DNA from: Phoronis australis
Taxonomy: Eukaryota > Phoronida > Phoronidae
Assembly: GCA_002633005.1 (NCBI GenBank)
Contig: NMRA01000071.1
Span: forward strand, 649,264 to 711,910
Length of the DNA stretch: 62,647 nt
Direction of reading: 5' to 3'
Position numbers and translations under genes: made by a program. The notes beneath the pieces were generated by a model that had not been told where the DNA came from, did not search any database, and was given only the letters and a program-made list of their open reading frames with translations. Positions 38,501 to 50,500 of the stretch are shown one piece after another; position 1 is the first letter of the stretch; every line of letters starts with the position of its first letter.

Positions 38501-41500
38501 TGTTGATCCATTCAGACGCGAGTTTACGACAGTCCCAAGAAAAGCTAATGCCTCTTTTGTCGTCAATTCTAACGTCGGGATCAGAAGAACGATCAATGGC
38601 GTTGAGACTAAGGGGTTGAGACCTAGCTGCACTCACAAACGGACCGCCTATAATTTCAGCTACGATATAGGAGCTGGTTATTTGTATGTACATAGATGCA
38701 TTGCCAGCGACACCAAACGGTTCAACTACAACTTTGACGTTAACGCGGTAAAGACCCACGTCTAAACTGAGTCCCGGTATATTTATGTGGTTCACGTCTA
38801 GATCGTCATTGGTCATCTCTTCAGGGAACGGCAAAGAAACAAACCAAGTTAAGTTGTTGTAGACATCGATGGTCCACACGTAGCTCAGTGCTGTACTTTT
38901 GCGACAGGTGGCGTGGTTTTTAACGTCAACCATAAGTTGCGTGCACCCTGAGCGCACGCTCTGGTGGGGATCTGTCATCGAGTTGTGTTTCATTAATCTA
39001 AATTGAACGTCTGGTTTCAGGCATCTAACGTCAACATTGACTCGTAATTCTTGTTGATAACTTGATACCAAATTCGAACAATTTGCGCGTACACGTTTAA
39101 TTCCACCATTGCTGTAGACGTGTGAATAATTATATAATAATCCGGTTGCAAATGACAGTTTTGAATATTCGAGGTCACTATCATCCCCATATTCTAATTC
39201 GCAGGAAACGTTAGATGGGAAATCATGGACGCTATCCATGCCCAGTGTAAACTGCACCACGTCACCTTCTTTTATTCGGCCCTTAGTGTGTAACATCAAA
39301 GAAAAACGACGAATAGGAATCAATACGAAGACGTTAACAACACTCGAAACTGCGTTCTTTGCCTCTACGAAAGGCTGGAATTGCCCAGGTGTGCTGTACG
39401 CGTGCGTAATGTGAAACATATGAGTACCAGATGGCGCCTCGAGCAGTCTGTAACATTCCACTTTACTACCATCACCAAAATGTAGCATACAGTATGAAGG
39501 CGTGGCCGTACCTAGTGTGACAGTTAAGGAGACTGATTCATTGGTTCGGACAATGCTTGGCCTAACTGTTAGCGTTACGTCTAACATTCTCATTGATGTA
39601 ACTGTTATGGCTTCGCCATGCCAGTCGCTTACACGGTTGGAACAATTTACATCAACAGTAAAATTCCCATTTCGGGGTGGTTCTAGAGTCATTATTTGGC
39701 CCAATCTGCTTTTCTTGATACGGTTATCTACTCGCCAATCACATGTGACCTCTGTGGGGTCAATTGAGTCGTTTGTCCAAGCGGTACATTTGAAGCGTCC
39801 ATCCGGGAACAGCACAGTGTCACTGCAATTACCATGTAATGACTTGATGGGATTCTGAATTGTGACTCCGTGTACCACTTTAATGACATTTGATATCAAG
39901 TTTGAAGCTTTCACGGAAATGTTAAACACTCCGTGAGATGAATACATATGACTGTCTCTGTAAACGTTGAATTCCAGATTGGCCGATAGATTTTGTTCAA
40001 CAAAGCCATCAGCATAGTCAATGGTAAGATCTGTAAAGGTCCCCGCATATGATCTGACGATGACCTCAATCGCTTCTCCGGTTGCTGCTACGACGGGTGA
40101 AACAGTCAAAACTAATCCATTGATCATTTCCACGACTTGCACAGTATTTGTCATCACCTCCAAAGAGCTGATCAAGTTAGAGCACAAGACCTTGACCTTG
40201 ATTTTTCCGACGTCAGACTTTTTCAGAGCAAAATGTTTTTGCACGGCTAGACCGACTGTCATCCATGGTGACATAAACTGTAAGACAGGGGCACGTAATG
40301 GGAAATGCCATTCACAGAAAGCGTCAGAGATAGCTGTCTGTCCTGTGTTCTGAACGGCACACATAACGAGGCCACCGGGAAAAGTAGCAACAGGTGAGCA
40401 GGCTACACTGAGGACATCTATCGGATTCTGAATAACAACATCTACGGTAGCTTTTTCCGACACAGACAAAAGGTTCACGATATAGACTTGTATCTTATAG
40501 CGACCAGGTTTCGTGTAAACATGTCTGTCCATAGACATAGTTCCGTTCGCCGAGTATCGTTGAAATGCGTTAGTGTTATTAACACCGTCTCCAAAGTCTA
40601 TTACATAACTGACGTTTTCACTTCTTCCAATCAAATTGATGGTTACATTCACAGTGCTATTAGTTCTTGCATACATTGGGGATGCGTCGGCATACAATGC
40701 ACTCAGTTTTTCCACTACCCGTGCAGTTGTGCTCCGGGTTATCTGACTGACAAGGTTCCAACATCGCACCGAGATGAACACGCGACCAATATTTTCCATA
40801 CTCACGGCGAATCTCTGCCTGTGTTGATTGCCTTTGGCTAGCGTGCCCACGTAGTGCCTACGTATTGCTTTATCACCATATGTCCAATCACAAAACACAT
40901 CTGATGGTGGTTTGTATTGGTCACTCCAAGTGGCGCACTCCACGCCTCCTCCGGGATAAGATACGGTTGTGTCGCAATGTAGATAAAGTGTGAGAATGCG
41001 TTGTTGGATGACAATACCAGGTACCACAATCGTTTTGCCGGATGTTCCATCGGCAAACACGGAAATGTTGTACGTCCCAGGTTTCGTGTATACGTGTTGT
41101 CTGTATATCCCGTCAGGGGGCATAATGTCTGGTGGACCCCACACGTTAACAACAGTCCCGTCGTTATAATCGATAGCCAAAGTAGCATTCTGGATAAGTG
41201 GCATTGTGACAGTGACATTTATGGGACTGCTTGTGTCAGACAATAAAGGAGATACGGAAACTTCAAGCCAAAGTATCTCTGCAACAATGGCGATATCGAA
41301 AGAGAATATTTCTGACCTGCTGACTAGGTTAGAACAGTTGGCAAGCAATTTCAATTCACCAATATCTTGTCGACTCACCGTAAACGTTTGCCGGTAGATT
41401 TTGCCGACGTCCAAGTGGAACCCCATGTACTTGGTAACCGGACGTCTCTGGCCATATCGCCATTCACAAAACACATCCGTAGGTTTTGAGGAGCCACTAT

Positions 41501-44500
41501 TGATAAGGGAACAAGAAATAACGTCACCTGGATGTTGTACTGGTGGCACGCAGCTTATGGTCACCTGAACGAGGGGAGCTTGTATAACCAATCCGGTTAA
41601 GTTTCCTTTCACTGTTGTTAGACTATTTGAAACCACAACTTGTACATCGTAAGTGTCGGCGCGTATGTATTTATGCATTTCCGTAGTTATGCTCGATGAA
41701 CTGGTAACATTAAACTGGTAAGTTCCCGATACAACCGTGCCGTCTCCAAAATCAATGGCGACACTTGCCGTCTCGTGCACCCCATCTACCGAAATTATCA
41801 AAAGTACAGTGCTGTTGGTGCTGGCGTGACCAGGATGAGCTTGTATTCTCAAACCAGTCAGCCGCCTGGTAATGAGCGTCGATGAAGTTTTGGTGACGTC
41901 ACTAACAAGGTTCCAGCATCTGAGTGAGGTTGTTACTATTCTCAAGTTGTTCCCAGGTATGGTGAAGTTTTCCCGATGTTGGACACCTTGACGGAAAGAG
42001 CTTAAATAGCGTCTGGTGGGACTGAAACCGTGGAAAAACCATTCGCAATAGATGTCGCTAGGGGGAATAACTTGATCACTCCACACGTCACATAAGATTA
42101 TACCTCCTGGAGATATGACATTTTCCGAACACTGAAATTTGAGGTCTCTGATTGGTTCTTGAATTACGACGCCGGACACTGTCGCGTTCTGTCGGGACAA
42201 TACGTTGATCGCACTGGCCGAAATATTGTACTCGCCTGGACTTGTGTACACGTGTTGACTATCTGCATGAAACAAAAATGTACTGGTCGCGTTGGTTTCA
42301 CTTGTTGACCCGTCGTTGAAATCTATGACAAGCTTTGAACCTTGCCCACCTTTGAATTTTACTGTTACGTTAACCGGGCATGACGTAGCCGACGTCATCG
42401 GCTGTACGTCTACCTCAAGGTCAGTTATCTGGGGGAAAACATGAACACTGTATTTGTACATCAATGACCTGCTGACGAGATTTGAACAGTTTAGCGTCAC
42501 ACCCATTATTCCAATGTGTTTCATGCGTGTATAGAAACGCATAGTATGTCCATCTGAGGTCAGAAGCTTAAAATACTCTTCAAAACGTCCTCCAGTAGAG
42601 AGGTTCAATAGGCAATATACGTGATTAGGAAATGGTGCGCGTGCTGCCTTGATATTACACTCTACGTCACCGACGCCTGCCAGGACTGCGTCAGTGCATT
42701 CAAATTCAAGGTCTTCAATTGGCTCCTGTATAACAATTAACTTAGTCAGGTGATATTCTTCTTTGGAAATGGAATTCTCCGCTAAAACGAGCACACTGAA
42801 GTTACCCGTGTGATTAAAAATGTGAGAAAAGGCAAACGTGGGGTTTTTAATCAAGCCATTCGAAAGCTGTCCTGTGCTTTGGAAGCCATCTCCAAGTGTG
42901 ATGGTGAAGATAACATTTGTACCTGTCTCGACCTGCGCTGTGAAAGCCAACTCATCGCCTCGTCTGGCCGTTAATGCTGAAGGCCGTAACTGTAGACCTT
43001 TTATGACCTCCTCCAAAATTACGTCAACATCGAACACCTGTTCGCTGACTTGGTTGAAAACGGTCACGTGGACTTGAAACGCACCGACATCTTCCTTATC
43101 AAAGAATACCGTGTGTTCTAAAACTCCTCTGCTTGTAATGGACTCTGCAAAAATCGTTTCTTTTCGTCCACGGGGAAACAACCAGGTGATGGAAGCGCCG
43201 TCTGGTGTCGAATTGAAGTTTCCCGTGTAATTTACACGGAATACCGCCCGACCATCGGGGTAACTGATAGGATTTGAAATAACTACTTGACAGTCCTTTA
43301 CTGGATTTTGGATGTGAACAATTTTTTCACAAACCTTATGGTCCAAACTATTCCTGGCCGTGAGCGTAACTGTGTATTTGCCACTTCGGAGGTATCTATG
43401 TGAAAACGTGACCTGTTCCTTGCTGCATGACATAGACGACAAGGACATCCAGTCTGCCTCACCATCGCCATAACTGATGTAATATGTAACGTGACTGCCA
43501 CGTGTACAACTTGCCTGGAATACAGCCGTGTCAGCAGTGACGAAGTAAGCCGACGGGCTGGTTATTGCTAAACCGTCTATCGGTTGAATCAGCGTCATTA
43601 CTGACCAAGCAGAAGCGGTTCGAGATAATTTGTTTTCGCACCATGTTGATACATTTATTGGTCCGACACTGTTTACGTTATACGTGTGGTTCACATGCAT
43701 GGTGTATTTCGTCGTCGGTGTGAACGTATTCACAAGCACTTCACCGTCATCGACAATAGTTTTACAAGTTAGGTCAAAGAGAATGTTCAGGTCCACTATT
43801 ACGTTACTAAGTTTTATGCCGATAGTAGCTGTACATGGCAAATTCAGACACTTAGAGGCTTCAAGGCTAATGTTCACACCGACACGTGACAAATCCACAA
43901 GGATTCTAAGTCTGTTCTTGCTGTAGACTTTCTCGACACCCTCAGACATCGTCATTATCAGTTGCGGTAGATAAACACCCGGGTGAGGAATTTGCACGTC
44001 ATCAAAATTTGTATTAAGTTCCGCACCTGAAAAGTGATTTGCATTGTCAAGCGGTTCTGTGATGTTCCAAGAATAGTTACCAACGTGGACAGCCAGCCTT
44101 AGATCAGAAATTGGAAGATAGGCGAGGGAACCGATCTTTATGTTCAGTTCGACGGGTTTGTCTTGCAGGACAGGCGTCAGTGGAATGCTGAGTTGCAGTC
44201 TGTGCCCTTTTCCTATTGGAAGATAGCAAGACAGTTCAAGTCGCTTTGACTTTCGTAAAACAGAGAGAAAAATGACACTGGCCTGCATATTTCACCAAAC
44301 CCTAGTTCTTACACACCTGCTATAGCGTAATTATTACATGTTCAGGTACCTCCTCTTGAGTGTTAAAATCAACGATCTTTTAAAACACTTCATTGGTCAC
44401 AAATTATGTTATTATTTGGTTCCATGTGATCGGAGAACCCCCCCTTCGTTGCTGCCGCCATCCTCTTGTTTAACAGTACATACATTTAAGCGGGCTAATG

Positions 44501-47500
44501 CACTGAAATAAATATGAGCTTTTGAACTTCTTGTAGACATCACAGGGTTTATGAAGGCAATGGATCATTGTTCACAATCTAGTTCTGGTTGATATCTGTC
44601 AATTAGCCGAAATCTATGTTGAACAATAGGTAAAGTAATTTTCAAAACAATCTGGCGCCCACAATCGCGACTAACTTTTCATTTTTGTATTAGAATCCGT
44701 TTCAGTTCTGCCTAAATCCTGTGCTCCATGTCAAAACGCTGCTTTACTGGAACAAACTGACTGATTATACTATTGTGATGGTTATCTGAACATTGTAACA
44801 ATGAACACCAAGTTCACGGGAAACCGGCAATTCATTTTGAGAAGTCCAAATACCCGAATTCAGGACGCTAAGCTTCAAGTGATGCAGTTTTGAACTTTAC
44901 AGCAACTGAACATTCGAAAACAATCTGTAATTTGTACAATTTAATTTTAAAATTGTGTGTATTTCCTATATGTTAGTCAGCTTTTCTTCCATGATTAGGC
45001 CCGTGTTCTATTTAAGGGCATACACGATTGTTTCCCCATCAGACCGGGATTCACATTTCATACATAAGCCTCACAAAGGGGACATCCTTTTCATTAATTG
45101 CACTATAGTCCTATACATGTAGCCCAGCCGCAACACTTATGTAATACTCACGTGACTTGCAAAGAATTGTTTTGGCTTCCGATTCTTTCAACAAAGTCCA
45201 GTACGTGGAGTTATCAGCATTTATGTAAGCGGCCATTTTATTTTCCTTAAATTCTTGAGCCGTTACCATCCCCGCCAAAGGATCAGTGTACATGTTTGTA
45301 ATTCCATCGATCCAACTCCACCCCAAAGGTGTCGCGTTTAAACCTATCATGACGTCATGTCCGCCCTGATTTACACGAAGTCTAATGGAGAAAAATGAGG
45401 TAAATGTAGGTGTTTGAAACGCAATGACCACATTTTGATTGATAGTTAAGTGAGCAGATGGTGCAACAAAACAAATTTAAGAAAGTAACTTGATGCCGTG
45501 ATATAGATACTTTGTAGCCTAACGCATTGTCTTCAAAACATTCCTTTGTCCCGTAGGGTATCAGCTCTACCTATTTAAATTTGAAACTGCTCAACTATCT
45601 GAGAATGGCCTTGAAAACCACAGAAACCCGAAGTGGTGAGTTTGACTCATCAGTCTCTTCTCATATTTTTTAATAAAAGTTCGTGAATTGTAGACAAACT
45701 CCAACAGAAATTGCACTATTCTGCGTAGATAATTTATGAATCTGAGTTGATGACAGTACCAAGTGGTGACTAGATGTTGCGATCGATTCTTTGACCATTC
45801 TAAAGATTGATCTTAGAGCGCTCTTGCTGACCACTCAATGCTGTCGATGATCTCTGATCTGTGGGCTCTAGAGGCTCTGTACCAAGCGGTAATAGCTTAA
45901 AAACCCTGTTTATTACGGGAAGGAATTACTCCGTTCATCCACTTGGAATTTTTACATCCCTCTCAAACCATGTGCTTTCTTCATCCTAAAGTATCACGTT
46001 ATTGTTGTTCAAATTGTGTCCACTAATCTCTAAGGCTGCTGAACTGCCTCCACTAGAGCAGAAAGACTTGTGTTGATACATGCGTTTGGAGATTGGTTGT
46101 TTCGTCTCTTCAAGATATGCACGATCGCAGTTTTCACCCTCACAGTGAATACAGTACACTATACCACTTTTACGTGGAATCTCAACTTTCTCCTTTGTGT
46201 GGATTTGTTGACTTCTCAGAGTACTAATGGAATTGTGCGTGTATGAACACAGATATTTCAAGTGTAGGAGAGATAAGTCAGTAGTCTGCGCATTTCAAAA
46301 CTAGTTGACGCAATACTGACATCAATACTCGGATGATTTTGGATAAAAAAGCAGGTGGTTTCAGGGGTGGGTGGGAGGGGGGGTAAAAAGAGGCCGCCTG
46401 GATGGACAAAGCCTTAACAGGCTGGTTGACGGTAGGTTTAAGCTGTTGAGAATGAGACTCAACGTGGAGTCGTCACGTGGTAATATTGCAGTCTAGAAGA
46501 GAAGGTTAATAAATTATCATCTATCGCTATCAGCTGCATAAATCATAATACCCCTATCTATATTTTATTGTGTGTATGTTCAACTTTCTTTACTTAGAGA
46601 TAACCACAGGAGCAGTGACTTATTGACAGCAATCGTCATTAAAACGCACATGTAAGATAAAACCGCCGCCTGTTCATGACTTGAAACAATGCTGGCCAAC
46701 CGCGCCTCAACGTCACTGGCCATAGTACGACACGTCCGGTCAGCCTCCATGAGTGACATGTTAGCATGTCTCTTTACTTCGTGTAGCCGGTAACAGAAGC
46801 CACGTGAAGACTTGTTGTCAAGTAAATGCCATCCTTCACCACACCCATCTCGATCTATGAGAAAGTGTGAATATAAATTCTTGAGTAAAAAAGAATTTGA
46901 ATTCCCAAACCAAGTAAATGTTTTCCATTTTAATTAAGTAAAAGTGTATATTTTCTGAAACCAGGAACGGTTGTAGAACTTCATGTTTGACTTTGTATCA
47001 ATCTATTGATTGGATCACGTGATTATGTCTTTTGATGGGAATTAACAAAAAAGAAAGGTACATCTACATCTATACCAAGAGTCCGGTATCAATGACATGG
47101 CCATGTTTCAGTTCACATAAATGTTTCGAGATGAATCCCCGAGAACTTTGCTTCAAATTCTAAAATTTGCATGGTTTTCGTTTTATGCAACAAAAATCTT
47201 GCATTTTCATAGATGTCATGTAAAAATGGAACATTATAAAATAATTCGTAATTGTTTTGAAGAATAGTATGTAAACCATGATATCTGAAAGTTTCATATG
47301 AATCCGATCATACTGTTCTGAGACATGATGTTCCAAAGACTTCCAAATATAATCATTTTTGAGGGTTTCACATACTCTTAAGATGGCATTGTGATTCGAA
47401 ATATCAGCTTACTCACATCTCACCAAGACACATGTCCAGTCATCGATTGACTGAACGAGGCCGAGACAATGACATGTTGCAGTCTGACTTGTTGGTGATT

Positions 47501-50500
47501 CCCGTGAAAAAAGTTGTTTTCAAACAGTCCCTATACTTTCAATAAGCCAACATTAAACGTGTGTGGAACCTTGGACGACATTTCGAAACAGACATGAGTA
47601 GGCTAATGCGTCCAACAAAGTAGACGCTAGGTAGTACTCACTAATGCGGTCAGCGTAGGTGGTACAAAACACGTCGTATTCATATCTACACGAGTCAGAA
47701 GTAGGGACATCCCATGAAAGCACTCCCGACGTCTTGCACGATGGTGTGACCTTTTGCACCACAGCGTACGTATAGCAACCTCCCTCTTTGTTCACCCAGC
47801 CTGGTCCACAATAGCCGAAGCCTAAAATACAGTTCTTACAGTATCAAGCATAGTGAGAAGCATGGATTGTTTAGGGTATAGGATTATGACAGCAACTTAA
47901 TCCAGTTCCAGCCTTGATTAACATATGTTTGAGTTCAAATCATCGTTTTAAAGTATTTTGTTTTACATTGTCAGAGCTAATCAAGCTTGTGACAGGTGGT
48001 GGAGATATAGTATCAGAAACCTTCATTGGTGTGGTGGTCTCTGCGGTGTAGGGTTAACGGGGTCATGTACATCCGACAGGCTTTATGGTGTAATGGTTAC
48101 AGTCACGTCCGTAAGACAGTGTCCATGGTTAAAGGCGAAGGCAACCTTTTTATGTCACTTTTAGCAAAAATAAGGTGTAGACGACGAGTAATTGATTAAA
48201 TTACAAAAAGCTGTAAATAAGTGAAAAATATGTCTGGGATAATCAACGAACCCTATTTTTGCTAAAAATGACATGAAAAAAGGTTGCTTTTGCCTTTAAG
48301 TTTTTAAGGTGTGCTTCCGTCCGACAACCTCTACGGTGTCGTGATTAAGATATACGTCCCTCAGACAATGGGACTCTTTAGTGCCGTGATTACGGTACAT
48401 GTCCGTCAGACAGCGTCTTTGATGTCGTGATTAAGATATACGTCCCTCAGACAATGGGACTCTTTAGTGCCGTGATTACGGTACATGTCCGTCAGACAGC
48501 GTCTTTGATGTCGTGGTTAAGATGTACGTCTGTCAGACAGACTATGTAGTGTAGTAGTTAAGGTATACGTCTGTCAGACTGTGAGCATCTGTGGTATCGT
48601 TGTTAAGATATATGTCCGTGAGGCAATCTCTGTAGTGAAGTGGTTATTGATACGTCCATCACACAGTGTCAGTGGTGAAGTTAAAGGTACATTTTGCTCT
48701 GTTTAGCTGGCTAAAACCCGAAAATTGAATTAGGGGTATTACGCAGACAAAATCGGTCATATAGTATTCCTTACGGCGATAGGATTCTATTTCCGTTACC
48801 AACAAGAACACTTAAAACATTACTTGCTCAAGAAAACGCTTCTAAGTTGGCCAACCCTAAAATGCCAATTGTCAAAATCGGTGCATGTGCGCAATGCCGG
48901 TGACTTTGGTTGTCCGCTCAAAGTGTCGCAATTCAACATGGGATCAGCGTGAAAATTTATACCAAAAAATGCTTTAGTTAAGAATTATACATTGACAACC
49001 AGAACAGAATAGAGGGGCTCTGGACGGTTTTAATTTATTTTCAATTTTCATATTTCTATTTCGCTTTTTCCTACCACAAATGTGGGTCTCACCGACTTAG
49101 TCTTTTCGCGACACTTGGCCAAACAAAATTACTCTGGAAAACGTTAGATTTCATACGTGGGTAACTGAAAAGCCTTCTGTAATTGAATTAATAATTGAAA
49201 TTCATTCGCAAACGAATTAAAACTCCGCACGATATTAATTGTAACTTTCAAGATCTTTAATTGTACTCCTTGTAGTGCCAATTTTCTTACCTAGGCGTAA
49301 GTGAATGAGTTCTTTAAGAATTGTGTTTACCTCGAAGTGAAGCTTTTTGACCTTTGCATAAAAGTTGAAAAGTTATTCATTATGATGCGCAGCGTGTTTT
49401 CCCTGGTGTAAGAGCAAATCTGTGATCGTCAACTTCACTTTTGACCTATTTTAGCTCAAACAGCGTCATATAACTACGCCCAAACTGACCTTCTCAAAAG
49501 CGCACCAATTTCACTGAAGATCATTATTACTTCACAACATTTCACTTGATGGTGATTATGCTACACCGTTGCGTTTGTGAAAGGAGTTTTGTTGACAGAA
49601 ATAATCTAAGAGAAGAAGTTTGTTCTTGAGTAAATTGCCGTTTGATAGAAGTCACCACTAGTAACACGTCCTTGTGAAATTTGATGTCGCGTGCTATTTA
49701 TTAATTGCCAAACCACAAAGACTCCACGCAAAACCAAAATTTTTTTTCAAAGCTTTAATAACTTGGGGCTGGACATAAAATGTCATGTACAAAATTTGTA
49801 AGCGAGTTAATGTTGTGTTTCTCATGTGCTTCGGACGTAACGTGGAAGTCAACGATTAGAGTTTGCATGTCTATATATGATGGAGACAATCAGTGAACGG
49901 TCCTATAGTCTGCTTTCTGGGCATCGGCTGTTTTACAGATTACGATAGAAGTGAAACCAAGAAATAACAAACATAGTCGAAGTCTTAAACAAAATTATAC
50001 TCTATCAATAAGCATCGGGCTTCCTATTCGCATTTACCTTGCTTGTGTGCTGACACGAGGTCGTCGTAGTTCGCCCAACGAGCACCAGGTGCAAACTTGG
50101 CGCATCTTGCTTGAGTTTCCTTATGCTTAGTGTGCTTTCGCACAAGCGCGAGCTCCACTTGAATGAAAAAAAATTGGATGCAGTCGAGTACAGAAAGTAA
50201 GAAACCTCTTGACAAGACAAATTATTTTTTGAGTATTAGCAAACCTTATTAATTTAAAATTCAATTTGTTAGTAAAAAGTGTTTGTTAATGCGAATGTTG
50301 TCATCACAACAAATTTTGTCAAATGCTTTGTTTCTCTTTTGCTTTGAGATTACCGCTCTCTAGCGGACATGTAGGCAGCCACTGTTCCGGTAAACTTCAT
50401 AGACGTATCTCTATGGTCAGTAGTGTTTCCCGATATATGGGACGATATAGGGTGGAATATAAACACGAAATAATTGTTACCGTTTGAACAGAAACAATTT

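Larger units (their letters stand above)
47642..50157 (-). other. polycystin gene: Link (hyaluronan-binding type) domain (2 exons)
   Basis: Exons 50157-50038 and 47821-47642; all three boundaries are phase 1. Joined (about 261-360) they give VELALVRKHTKHKETQARC, GARWANYDDLVSAHKQGFGY, CGPGWVNKEGGCYTYAVV and a C-terminal SCRYEYDVFC. This follows the Link pattern: EA..C, GA.LA...L..A...G...C..GW, R.YDV.C. An additional cysteine pair is present (GGC and DSC). Link domains in aggrecan, TSG-6, CD44 and stabilin bind hyaluronan; the tyrosine and basic contacts are only partly present, so the ligand is open. Confidence 0.88.

Noticed and set aside
40838-41218. Open frames on both strands within 38.3-44.2 kb other than the main one
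   Set aside because: Shadows of the 1,970-residue PKD exon, whose frame is continuous and full of family motifs.
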